Part shown: piece after piece, positions 1-9,817 of the stretch
How positions within the stretch are numbered: position 1 is the stretch's first letter
Layout: each line of letters opens with the position of its first letter
Assembly (NCBI GenBank): GCA_964422465.1
Contig: CAYRBD010000054.1
Location: 1-22,658, forward strand
Direction: 5' to 3'
Length of the DNA: 22,658 nt
Origin: FW021-bin31 sp964422465
GTDB lineage: Bacteria; Bacteroidota; Bacteroidia; Chitinophagales; Chitinophagaceae
The notes under the pieces: model-generated
What the model was told of the DNA's origin: nothing
Database searches by the model: none
The model's input: only the letters and a program-made list of their open reading frames with translations
Translations under genes and position numbers: made by a program

Positions 1-3000
1 AGTGACTTTGGACTCAATTATATTGGAGAAGATATATTTAGCGGGACGGATGTGAAAGTTTCAATTATTAACTGTACCATCATTACAAAAAAGTGGCATA
101 TTATCGATCAGTATGATTGGAGTATCGATAGCCGTAACGCGAATGCTTCTTCGTGTAAGATCATCAACTCCATTGTTTGGGGATGGGATAAAGCGAGGGT
201 TTCATCTGAAAATAAGGTTTCTTACAGTATTATCCAACAACCAAGTGGACAAACTTTTGATGGCGATGGTAACCTGAACAGAGATCCGCTTTTCATGGGT
301 CCGGCAAATGGCGACTACAGCCTGAAAAAAAATTCTCCGGCTATAGCCGGCGGTTTGCAAAGCGTAGTTCAACAATATCACCTACCCGATTCCGACCTCG
401 CTGGCAATCCTCTTGTAATAGATGGGAAAATTAACATGGGCGCTTACGGCTCAACCTTTGTGCATCCTACCAACCTTACCGCTACCTATGATGGGAGAGA
501 CACTGTCAATGTCTCCTGGCAAGCTCCTTTGAAAGGAGATGAAGCCTATGTCAGTGGCGACAATTTTAAATTGGAACGCTCCACAGACAGTACCTTCCAA
601 TCCAATGTAAAGACCATCACCTCTACCATAAAATATCAACCGGATAAAAAGGATTATACTATATCTGACGATATCACCGATCTGTCCGGTGGGCTCACTT
701 TGTACTACCGCCTTACGCGTACGAAAGCGCAAAACCAGGATTGGCAACGACCGGCTTATGATACAGCCCAAATTCATCTCATTACCCAACTTAAAGGCAT
801 TCAGGCAAAATCCTTTACCGCTTCCGATGGAACGGTCAAAGCGGAAATTACCTGGAAACCCTTTACCGGTCTATGGCCCGGTGGCACCCAATTTAATCTG
901 ATTAAAAAAAACAAAACAGACGGAACACAACAATCCATCTCGATAGAAGAGGATTCTGCACGTGCCGGCCACTATATAGATGACAACATTCCTACTTGTA
1001 AAGAAATCCGTTACTTCCTTTCTGTGAAATTGGGCAATCATTATTCATCCCCTGCCCAGGCCGAAGTTCCGGACAGCATTCTGACCAAAAAATTAGCTAC
1101 TATCAGTAATCTGGTTGCATCAAAAGGATATTATCCTGATCGGACTACCCTCCGTTGGAGTACATCCGGCTCTTACGATCACTACGTTATCAAACGCAAA
1201 GTATATGGCTCTTCAGAACAATATGCTCCGGTATCTACTATTGACGGTACAGGGCTGAAAAACGTGCAAGCTGATGACGACAAGGGCACTCCCGGCGTCT
1301 ATTATCAATATGCAATAACCGGACTGGCGCAATGCAGTGATGTAACTTTATATTCCGATACCCTCCACGCCATCGGTTTCCGTTCCCCCACGGGTACGGT
1401 TTATGGCCGGGTGACCTATGATAAAGGCGGCGGCGCTGTAAATGACGTTTCCGTGCGTATGGAAAACCAGGATAACAAAGGGCTGGGCGGAAGCGTTTAT
1501 CTCGATGGGCAACATGACAGCAGACTGGTATTAAATTCCATGACTACCGATCCTTCCGATTCGGATTTTACCGTAAGTGTATGGATAAAGCCGATGAATA
1601 AAACGCCCAAAAATCAAATTATTTTTACAAGAGAAGGGCAATACACCTTGGGATTCAATAATCAGGGACAACTTTATTTTGAATACAACGGACAAAAGAT
1701 TACAGGTAGCTATGTTCAGGATATCCTAAATGGTTGGTCACATATAACAGGAGTTCATAAAAAGGATTCCTTATTTCTCCTGCTCCACACCAATGACACT
1801 TGCATGATCTCCAGAAAGATTATTCCTTTCAAGGCCAGTCAAAATGTTTCTCAGCGAGTTTACATCGGTAGTAATTCTGATGGCAGTAACTACAACGGTT
1901 ATCTGGATGAAATGCGTTTGTGGAACATAGCAAGAGACTCTTTGCAGGTAGCCAAAGATTATTCACGATTGCTTACCGGCGGGGAAAAAGGCTTGATTGC
2001 CTACTGGCGCTTTGATGCTTCCGTGAAAGGGCTCTTTTTTGATCTTGCCCATAATGGTGACACCTATCACATGAATAACGGCACAATGGATTCGCTACAT
2101 GATAAACGATCGGATGTAATTCCGTCCACTGATCAATTATCGCTGAGAGCTTATACCGACAGCACCGGAAATTATACCATTGCGGGTATCCCTTATTATG
2201 GCATCAATGGGACCACTTATACCATTGCCCCAATGCTGGGGACACATAGTTTTGATCCCATCAGCGTTTCCCGCATTTTTTCCTCCGGTTCGAATACTTT
2301 TACATTGGATTTTAAAGACAAATCTTCCTATAGTGTATCCGGTACAATTACCTACTTTAATACCAATGTACCTGTTCAGGGAGTACAATTTAAGGTGGAT
2401 GGGAATTATGCCTACAATGGGAATGGGGGCATTGCTCAAACAAACAGCAAAGGAGAGTTTACTATTTCTGTTCCGGTAGGCGTTCATGAGGTGCAGGCAG
2501 TAAAAGCCAATCATGTTTTTGTTAATGATGGGAAAATATTGGTTAACGGCCACGATGTCAATTACCAACAAGATGTAGCCGGAATTCCCATCTATGACAG
2601 CACAACCATTCGCTTTATTGGTCGGGTAGCCGGTGGGCCTGTACAGTCCAATCTTCCACTCGGATTTTCCCTTTCTAAAAACATTCTTGGAGCAAATATG
2701 TCTATTACCCTAACCTCACAAGGGCAGCGCTTTTTGAACACCACCGGAAAGACGATTACAAAATATTACAGACATGTCTTATATACAGACCAACAGGGTG
2801 AAAGGATTAAAAAGCTACCGGATTCTACCAAAGTAACCTATTATAAAAATAAAATCGTTATTTATCCGGATACCACTACAGGAGAATTTGAAGCAGAACT
2901 GATACCGGCAGACTTTTTGATCAGTCAGGATAATGGCGTTGTCGTAAAAGGCTATAAACACGCTCCCCTGAACAGCTCCGTGAATCTAAACCTGACAGAT

Positions 3001-6000
3001 TCCCTCATAGAAAAAAACATCATTGACAGTCTGACGGATTCTACTTATGATATCACTAGCCATTCCATGAGCTATACCAAAAGTTATGACACCGTGAAGT
3101 ACAATGCTTCTTATATGTTTACCTATAATGTGGATCCGGTGGTAACGGTTCAACAAGCTATGGGGCCAGGGAATCCAAATACCGTTAATTATTTTGGAAA
3201 CCTTACTTATACTTTTACTGATGTCTTAGGAGATAAAACTGAAATACCTGCTTATAATAAGGAGAAAAAAGAATATACCTTTGGGCTCCCGGTATTTAAA
3301 CAGGGTACTGCTTACACTTTAAAAATACAATCCTTTCAGCGATATCCATATTATGATACAAATGGTAAGCTAATCCGTTATAGCAACGTACCTTCCAGGG
3401 GAGGTAAGGTCATGATTCATAATGAAATAAGTGATGAAACAACAGAGAATGGTGCAATCAAACTAGATAGTTCAGGAGTAGCTTATTATACTTTTTACGC
3501 AGGGACGCCCGAATTGGTGAAACCTAATCTCAAGGGGTTCTCTGTAAGTGTACAAATCGGTAAGGAGATTTATCAGTGGAATAATGGAATGAAACAGGAA
3601 GCTTATGTATTTGGGGGAGTAGCTGATGGCAACGATTTTGTAACAGCGGGACCTAATGAAAAGCTGGGTATATTGCGTGATCCTCCGGGTTCCAACAGCT
3701 ATGCTTATCTGGATAAGAATTTTACTTTCAACCATACTTCAGAGCGGACACAGCGTTTTGATAATGTGGGTAGTGCAGGAGCTTATGTTTCTTTTATACC
3801 AGAATTTGAAGCTTCGTTTGGAACTCCATTTTTTAAAAAGACAAGTTCAGCAGAACCAATCCTTCATTTAACTACAGATTTTGTTCACGAAGAGCATTTG
3901 GATACCACGAATATAGAATCCTCTTCTACTACGATACTTACCGGTATTAAAACCAGTAATGACCCTTCTTTTGACGGAGCTTCAGATGATATTTTCATTG
4001 GGAATTCTACCAACATTACTTATGGCCAATCAAGAGTATTGTGTGCGGTACCCAGTTCTACTATTCAAAATACAGACATTCTGGTTTTTGGTGGCAAAGG
4101 AAAGACCAAATACGCGATAGTAGAAAGAGAAGGATTTCATTCCGGGCAAACATTTGGTACAATGTATATCTATCCGCAATCATACGTTGTAAAGTATCTA
4201 ATTCCTAATCTGGTTAAGATTAGAAACAAGATTCTGGCAAAAGGGACCTCTTATTCCAATCCGCAGACAGTAGCCAATAATACGAAACAGGAAGTATATG
4301 TTTCTCTATTAGACACATCAAATGCCAATTATGGCGTCTATAATTTGGATACAACCATCTGGCAACCAAAAGGAATGCTTCCCACTAATGGCGCCTACAG
4401 CAATGGCCCCAGCTATGTTATTTATTTTCCTCTGGACGCACAGGGGAACATTATAAAGAATTTAGTGCAGGAAGATACCATTATGATTCTTGACCAGCAT
4501 ATTAATGGCTGGAAAAATTGGCTGAAAGAAAATGAAAAAGCTAAAGTAACCGCTGACTACAATAAGAATTATTCTTTTGGGGCAGGGAGTAGCCTGGATA
4601 TTTCAGAGCAAAAAGGTAGCACCTATAAGCACGAAGAACATTATAGCTATGTTGTTGGGATGAATATTGTTGCTCAAGCCGGAGCTCTCATTGATAAAGC
4701 CGGAACTGTTGCGACCATTACTAATAAAGCTACCTACACGAGCGATACGCTTGGTACCGATGATACACTCCGAAGTAGAACTATTGGTTTTCATCTCGAA
4801 GAAGGCGGCTCCAATTACATAAGTGTAAGCAAGGGTGATGATGCGAACGGATTTCCCGTTTATCAAACCAAAGGTGGTGTCACTTCCTGTCCTTATGAAG
4901 ACAGCAGTACCACGAAATATTATCAACCGGGAACCCTATTGAACCAAAAGACCATTCAAAGAGAAGAGCCTGAAATAAAAGTCATCGGTAGATCAGTAGT
5001 AACCGGAGTAGCCGACAATCGCCCGGCCGTGTTTAAACTCAAATTACAAAATGCTTCCTCTGTTAAGGGAGATATTTATTTCGGTCTGAAGGTAATCGAT
5101 AAAAGCAATCCGTATGGCGCCAAAATATTCGTGGATGGAACACCACTCGGTAATGGCCGAACTATTCTTATCCCATCCGGGGATTCTGTTATCAAAACGC
5201 TGACTGTAGAAAAAGGGCCCGATTCCATGAATTATGATAATATTGAAGTTGTCCTGCATTCTATGTGTCAATATAATCCTCAGGTATATTCCCAAAACAT
5301 CTTTAGCGAGGTAAAAATTTCTGCACATTTCAAACCCGGCTGTTCAGATATTCATCTATCCTCACCTAAGGATAAGTGGCTGCTTAACACATTATCTCCT
5401 GAAATCGTAAAGGAAAAGGATACGATTCGGTATTTGCCGGTAACGCTGGATCAATATGACCTGAACAAAAATCTTTTTAATCATGTAGCGTTACAGTACA
5501 AATCGGCCAACAGTTCTGAGTGGATTACCCAAATCAGCTTCTTTACAGACTCTGCTCACTATAAAAAAGATAAACAGGGTGGCGACAAAAGAGTCATTCA
5601 ATCATCGGATGAAACAGACTACCAATTCCTGATGGGCAGCAACTTTGCCGATGGTGAATATGACATCAGAGCGTTGAGTGTATGCATGGACAATGGAAAA
5701 GTAGTGGCACAAACCCCCTCCAATATAGTCAGCGGAATCAAAGATACCTATCGACCACGACCTTTTGGTAACCCTCAGCCGGCAAATGGCATCCTCGGTG
5801 TTGGTCAGGATGCGGAAATTAAATTCAATGAGCCCATTGACATTGGTTACCTGAATCAACAGACAGCATCTACATTCTTCACCGTACGAGGCGTTAAGAA
5901 TGGCACGGCCATAGATAGTACAGTTGCCATACAGCTTGACGGCCAAAAAGATGACGCGGAAACCGAATTTAATAAAAACATGACCGGTAAAGACTTTACC

Positions 6001-9000
6001 GTAGCCATGTGGATTATGCCCGACCAAAAGAAGGGGGGCACCCTGTTCAGCCAGGGTAATAGAAATAATTCGGTAGAACTGGCTTTGACCAATGATTATC
6101 ATTTACAAGCTATAGTGGGCAATAAAACCTACACCAGTAGCCGGGCACTCAAATATCTTCCCGGACAATGGGTACACCTGGCATTGGAATATGATGCACA
6201 AGACAGCACCGTGAGCGCATTTTATAATGCAAATAAAGTACTCGCCGGGAATAAAGCATCACAGTATAAGGGAATAGGGCCTTTTATATTTGGCAAAAGC
6301 CTGAAAAACAGTGGTAATTTCTTTGCCGGCAGAATGCGCAATGTGCGGGTGTGGACTGAAAATTTATCTTCTATTCAACTACAGGAGAACAGCGTAAAAA
6401 CCCTATCCGGAGGAGAAAATCATCTCTTGGCTTGTTATCCGATGAATGAAGGAAAAGGACAAATATTGCATGATGTTGCCCATGGAAACAATGCCACCTT
6501 TACAGGGGATTGGAAAATGCCCGAAGGCATGTCAATTGCTTTTGATGGAAATGGATATGTACGCCTAAATACCGGGCAGGCTGTCATTACTCCGGAAATG
6601 GATTTTACCCTCGGGCTGTGGTTTAAGGCTGTTCCCGGGCAAACCAATGCCACTTTAATTTCTAATGGAAAAGGAGATGGCAAAGACCTGGATGGCTCAA
6701 AAAACTTGTATTCTCTGGGCTTTGTAAATGGGAAATTATCCTTTTATAATAATAGTTACGGAATACAAATAGACGGAAATTACTTAGACAACAATTGGCA
6801 TCATGTAGCCATAGCCGTTGATCGAAATACCGGCACAGCTAAATTTTATGTGGACGGACAATTGAAAAAATTCTTTAATGCTGATAATCTTGGCGGCTTG
6901 GCTTCCTCTTTTACTTACTTGGGAGCAAGGGCTTATCACAAAGCTCCGGACAGTACCGTAACTCATTTCGACCAATACTTTAAAGGAAATATAGATGGAG
7001 TGAGAATCTGGAACACCTACCTGAACAGTACCTTAATTTCTAAAAATGGCAACACCCGACTTTCGGGTAAAGAAACGGGATTACTCGCTTATTATCCTTT
7101 TGAAATGCATAAAACTTCCACAAGTGGAATAGGATTTACATCATTTACATTAGCCGATCAGAAAATACAGAAGGATACAAGTATTCATATACCCGATGCC
7201 GTATTAACTAATGCTACCGAAAGTGCAGAAAAAGCCCCCATGAAAGATCCCGGTCCGGAGCAAAACCTGAGTTATGATTTTGTGGCTAACAATGACGCCA
7301 TTAAATTCAACTTCTCCGGAGGAGCTGCAGAAATGAAAGCTATTGATAAAACCATTGTAACCATTACAGCTACTAATATCAAAGATTTACATGGCAATTA
7401 TATGGCCTCCCCAGTTACCTGGACAGCTTATATTGATCAAAACCCATTGAGTTGGAGCGATGAGAAATTAAATCTTTCCAAAAAGGTCAATAAGCCCATG
7501 CAATTTGAGTCTTATATAATCAACAGTGGAGGTAGTGAAGAAAACTTTAATTTAGACAACCTTCCGGCCTGGCTGACGGCAGATGTAACAGGCGGCACCG
7601 TACTTCCGGAAGAGAAGCAGAAAATTACCTTCACCATTAATTCCGGATTAAATGTTGGCTCCTATGATGATATTATAGAAATGACCAATGATTTGCAGGA
7701 AACGCAGGGGCTTGAAATAAATCTCAAAGTCATTGGCCAAACCCCTGACTGGGAAGTAAATCCTTCCGATTTCCGGTATAATATGACGGTTTATGGGAAG
7801 ATCAGGGTTGATGGCATCTTTTCTTCAGATCCGGAGGATATGTTAGCTGCTTTCCGAAAAGGGAAATGTATAGGGGTAGTCCATAATGCTTATTTTGAAG
7901 CGAACGACCTTTGGTACAGTTTTCTTACGATCTACAGCAATGATAAAGATTTTGATGCAAAAGAATTGAGCTTTAGGATATGGGATGCAAGTACCGGAAA
8001 GGTATATACTGGGGTGCCCTCGCAAACCTTCTCCTTTAAAAACGGTGCTATTCAGGGTACGCCTGCCCAGCCGGTTATCTTTGACGGAGTCAATCTTATT
8101 TTCCAGAATATAGATCTTCAGAAAGGATGGAACTGGCTTTCTTTCAATGTAAAAAATCCAGTTTCGGAAGAGGTAAATACGGTGTTGGCTAACGGGCAAT
8201 GGTCCAGTGAAGATGTGATTAAATTAAACAATAATGGGTTCGCAAGCTATTCCGTAATGACCCATCAATGGGTACCCGGCAAACTACAAAAATTTGATAA
8301 CCGGTTCTCTTATATGTTGAAGACCGGTATCCAGCAAAAATTAAGTACCGGAGGCGCTCCCATAGATGTAACCACTATGGCCATACCGGTAAACGGGCAT
8401 TCCTGGAATTACATCAGTTATCTTCCACAACGGAATATGACACTGAAAGAAGCGCTGGCAGATTATCACGCTACAGATGAAGATGTGATTAAATCGCAGA
8501 CGGGATTTGCCATGTACGATGCCCGGCTGGGCTGGGTGGGTAACCTGACCTACCTGGAGCCGGGGAAAGGGTATATGCTGTATAGCAATGCCTCTATAAA
8601 GGATTCTTTTTACTATCCACAATTACAGGGCATATTGAGGAAACAGGATTATCAGTTGAATGATGTCAGGATACATTATCCTAACCATGATTTTTCTCAG
8701 CTCAATTATATGGAACTTCCGGTAAAAAATAATTTTGCCGTACCGGAAAATATGACGGTAGTTGCTTCCATAGGAACCGGTATTTCGGCAAAATCTGGAG
8801 ATAAAATAGCGGCTTTTGAAGGGGATCAACTGGCAGGTAAGGCGCTGGCTATCCAAAATCCGGTTACGCATCACTCCGCTTTCTTCTTTAACCTTTCCGG
8901 GCGCCCGGGTCAGCCGGTTTATTTTAAACTCCTAAGAGACGGAAAGGAAATCGCAGAAACTTCGCCGGTACTTTCCTGGTCAGCCAATAAAATGATCGGT

Positions 9001-9315
9001 TCCCTCAAAGCGCCGCTGAAGTTGTATTTTGAAAAATCTTTCTTTCAGGCTCAATTGTATCCCAATCCTTTTGATCAATATCTGGATATTCAGATACGCA
9101 CAGATACGCATAAACGACATCGTATGAGCATTGAAATATATAACGTTTCCGGACAGATGATTTATGCTAAAAAGAATATTTCGATTATCAACGGCTTTTA
9201 TGAAACCAATTGGGATGGCCAGGCTCTCAATGGAATGGCTTGTGCATCAGGAATTTATTTCCTGCATCTGAAAGTAGATCAAATTTCACACGTTTATAAA
9301 GTTGTTAAGCAATGA
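1..9315 (+). CDS. Giant LamG/Ig-like multidomain protein with T9SS type A sorting domain (5' partial)
   Basis: The frame is open from base 1, so the gene begins upstream; the GTG at 52 is only an internal codon. 3104 residues are visible. Modules in order, by nucleotide: the end of a right-handed beta-helix (1-455); three Fn3-like domains (about 475-1370); the first half of a carboxypeptidase-regulatory-like domain (1396-1464), LamG 1 (1492-2030), then the second half (2137-2310); another such domain (2332-2575); a long core I cannot name (about 2600-5750); an SbsA-like Ig half (5752-5915), LamG 2 (5923-6510), LamG 3 (6526-7105), then the other half (7250-7440); a BACON-like domain (7444-7735); repeated C-terminal modules (7742-9030); and a sorting domain starting at LYPNPF (9055-9312). 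Each LamG ends in a version of LSGGExGLLAYYPF. Known of the family: such tails direct export through T9SS and often surface attachment. Inference: an adhesin or glycan-binding surface protein. I see no catalytic motif. The ATGA at 9312 couples it to the next gene. Confidence 0.9.
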   Translation, partial: SDFGLNYIGEDIFSGTDVKVSIINCTIITKKWHIIDQYDWSIDSRNANASSCKIINSIVWGWDKARVSSENKVSYSIIQQPSGQTFDGDGNLNRDPLFMGPANGDYSLKKNSPAIAGGLQSVVQQYHLPDSDLAGNPLVIDGKINMGAYGSTFVHPTNLTATYDGRDTVNVSWQAPLKGDEAYVSGDNFKLERSTDSTFQSNVKTITSTIKYQPDKKDYTISDDITDLSGGLTLYYRLTRTKAQNQDWQRPAYDTAQIHLITQLKGIQAKSFTASDGTVKAEITWKPFTGLWPGGTQFNLIKKNKTDGTQQSISIEEDSARAGHYIDDNIPTCKEIRYFLSVKLGNHYSSPAQAEVPDSILTKKLATISNLVASKGYYPDRTTLRWSTSGSYDHYVIKRKVYGSSEQYAPVSTIDGTGLKNVQADDDKGTPGVYYQYAITGLAQCSDVTLYSDTLHAIGFRSPTGTVYGRVTYDKGGGAVNDVSVRMENQDNKGLGGSVYLDGQHDSRLVLNSMTTDPSDSDFTVSVWIKPMNKTPKNQIIFTREGQYTLGFNNQGQLYFEYNGQKITGSYVQDILNGWSHITGVHKKDSLFLLLHTNDTCMISRKIIPFKASQNVSQRVYIGSNSDGSNYNGYLDEMRLWNIARDSLQVAKDYSRLLTGGEKGLIAYWRFDASVKGLFFDLAHNGDTYHMNNGTMDSLHDKRSDVIPSTDQLSLRAYTDSTGNYTIAGIPYYGINGTTYTIAPMLGTHSFDPISVSRIFSSGSNTFTLDFKDKSSYSVSGTITYFNTNVPVQGVQFKVDGNYAYNGNGGIAQTNSKGEFTISVPVGVHEVQAVKANHVFVNDGKILVNGHDVNYQQDVAGIPIYDSTTIRFIGRVAGGPVQSNLPLGFSLSKNILGANMSITLTSQGQRFLNTTGKTITKYYRHVLYTDQQGERIKKLPDSTKVTYYKNKIVIYPDTTTGEFEAELIPADFLISQDNGVVVKGYKHAPLNSSVNLNLTDSLIEKNIIDSLTDSTYDITSHSMSYTKSYDTVKYNASYMFTYNVDPVVTVQQAMGPGNPNTVNYFGNLTYTFTDVLGDKTEIPAYNKEKKEYTFGLPVFKQGTAYTLKIQSFQRYPYYDTNGKLIRYSNVPSRGGKVMIHNEISDETTENGAIKLDSSGVAYYTFYAGTPELVKPNLKGFSVSVQIGKEIYQWNNGMKQEAYVFGGVADGNDFVTAGPNEKLGILRDPPGSNSYAYLDKNFTFNHTSERTQRFDNVGSAGAYVSFIPEFEASFGTPFFKKTSSAEPILHLTTDFVHEEHLDTTNIESSSTTILTGIKTSNDPSFDGASDDIFIGNSTNITYGQSRVLCAVPSSTIQNTDILVFGGKGKTKYAIVEREGFHSGQTFGTMYIYPQSYVVKYLIPNLVKIRNKILAKGTSYSNPQTVANNTKQEVYVSLLDTSNANYGVYNLDTTIWQPKGMLPTNGAYSNGPSYVIYFPLDAQGNIIKNLVQEDTIMILDQHINGWKNWLKENEKAKVTADYNKNYSFGAGSSLDISEQKGSTYKHEEHYSYVVGMNIVAQAGALIDKAGTVATITNKATYTSDTLGTDDTLRSRTIGFHLEEGGSNYISVSKGDDANGFPVYQTKGGVTSCPYEDSSTTKYYQPGTLLNQKTIQREEPEIKVIGRSVVTGVADNRPAVFKLKLQNASSVKGDIYFGLKVIDKSNPYGAKIFVDGTPLGNGRTILIPSGDSVIKTLTVEKGPDSMNYDNIEVVLHSMCQYNPQVYSQNIFSEVKISAHFKPGCSDIHLSSPKDKWLLNTLSPEIVKEKDTIRYLPVTLDQYDLNKNLFNHVALQYKSANSSEWITQISFFTDSAHYKKDKQGGDKRVIQSSDETDYQFLMGSNFADGEYDIRALSVCMDNGKVVAQTPSNIVSGIKDTYRPRPFGNPQPANGILGVGQDAEIKFNEPIDIGYLNQQTASTFFTVRGVKNGTAIDSTVAIQLDGQKDDAETEFNKNMTGKDFTVAMWIMPDQKKGGTLFSQGNRNNSVELALTNDYHLQAIVGNKTYTSSRALKYLPGQWVHLALEYDAQDSTVSAFYNANKVLAGNKASQYKGIGPFIFGKSLKNSGNFFAGRMRNVRVWTENLSSIQLQENSVKTLSGGENHLLACYPMNEGKGQILHDVAHGNNATFTGDWKMPEGMSIAFDGNGYVRLNTGQAVITPEMDFTLGLWFKAVPGQTNATLISNGKGDGKDLDGSKNLYSLGFVNGKLSFYNNSYGIQIDGNYLDNNWHHVAIAVDRNTGTAKFYVDGQLKKFFNADNLGGLASSFTYLGARAYHKAPDSTVTHFDQYFKGNIDGVRIWNTYLNSTLISKNGNTRLSGKETGLLAYYPFEMHKTSTSGIGFTSFTLADQKIQKDTSIHIPDAVLTNATESAEKAPMKDPGPEQNLSYDFVANNDAIKFNFSGGAAEMKAIDKTIVTITATNIKDLHGNYMASPVTWTAYIDQNPLSWSDEKLNLSKKVNKPMQFESYIINSGGSEENFNLDNLPAWLTADVTGGTVLPEEKQKITFTINSGLNVGSYDDIIEMTNDLQETQGLEINLKVIGQTPDWEVNPSDFRYNMTVYGKIRVDGIFSSDPEDMLAAFRKGKCIGVVHNAYFEANDLWYSFLTIYSNDKDFDAKELSFRIWDASTGKVYTGVPSQTFSFKNGAIQGTPAQPVIFDGVNLIFQNIDLQKGWNWLSFNVKNPVSEEVNTVLANGQWSSEDVIKLNNNGFASYSVMTHQWVPGKLQKFDNRFSYMLKTGIQQKLSTGGAPIDVTTMAIPVNGHSWNYISYLPQRNMTLKEALADYHATDEDVIKSQTGFAMYDARLGWVGNLTYLEPGKGYMLYSNASIKDSFYYPQLQGILRKQDYQLNDVRIHYPNHDFSQLNYMELPVKNNFAVPENMTVVASIGTGISAKSGDKIAAFEGDQLAGKALAIQNPVTHHSAFFFNLSGRPGQPVYFKLLRDGKEIAETSPVLSWSANKMIGSLKAPLKLYFEKSFFQAQLYPNPFDQYLDIQIRTDTHKRHRMSIEIYNVSGQMIYAKKNISIINGFYETNWDGQALNGMACASGIYFLHLKVDQISHVYKVVKQ

Positions 9316-9758
9316 AAAAGATAGGAATATTATTAACAGGAATGCTCCTTTTGATGGGGTTTAACAGTTGTAAAAAGAAAGACCATTCTTATCCCAAAGT
9401 ACCGCCGCCTCACTGGGAGGTAAAAGATGTAGCCGCCTATTCCTCCAGCATGACGGTAGTGGTGACGGTTCCTAAAAATTTGATATCTGCAGCGCAGGAT
9501 GGTGTTGATGAAGTTTCTGCCTTTATCGGAGGGGTATGCCGGGGTGTGGGAACCCCTGTGGCTGATGGAATCAATAGAAAGGAATTTTTTATCATGATTC
9601 ATGGCAACGCCTCCGAAGGAGATGGGATTGCATTCAAATATTATAGCGCTCATCTGTCCAAAATGTTTGGTACGGGGGTTTTCCTTCCTTTCGCAGAAGA
9701 CGGGACTTACGGATCGGTGGATGCGCCGGAGGTTTTAGATTTACATCCGGTTAGATAA
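9312..9758 (+). CDS. Small lipoprotein sharing a module with the giant upstream protein
   Basis: A 148-residue protein whose ATG overlaps the TGA of the giant gene (ATGA), which suggests translational coupling. Residues 1-19 form a short Lys-Lys-plus-hydrophobic signal peptide ending in a lipobox-like FNSC, so Cys20 would be lipidated after signal peptidase II cleavage. Lys-Lys-Lys-Asp follows the cysteine; lysine- and acid-rich residues after the cysteine are common in Bacteroidota lipoproteins, but I cannot tell inner from outer leaflet. The mature part (from about residue 33, HWEV) resembles two modules in the C-terminal part of the upstream protein: WEV, then MTV, then D-x-x-x-AF-x-x-G-x-C-x-GV, then a strand-rich half. 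I do not recognise a named function. Inference: a surface partner of the giant protein, or a free-standing copy of its domain. Confidence 0.85.
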   Translation: MKKIGILLTGMLLLMGFNSCKKKDHSYPKVPPPHWEVKDVAAYSSSMTVVVTVPKNLISAAQDGVDEVSAFIGGVCRGVGTPVADGINRKEFFIMIHGNASEGDGIAFKYYSAHLSKMFGTGVFLPFAEDGTYGSVDAPEVLDLHPVR

Positions 9759-9817
9759 AATAATCCACAGGGACAACTTCTGGGAGTGGTTAGAACGATA
9801 TCCCTATTAAGAAGCCG

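Noticed and set aside
52..54. GTG as start of the giant gene
   Set aside because: The same frame is open to base 1 and the sequence before it fits the beta-helix, so the gene simply continues upstream.
5602..6102. 166-codon minus-strand frame inside the giant gene
   Set aside because: It is opposite a LamG domain with good protein-level support; no sign of its own start signals.
9759..9817. Possible bidirectional terminator between the lipoprotein and rsmI
   Set aside because: No stem with a T run could be found in these 59 bases.
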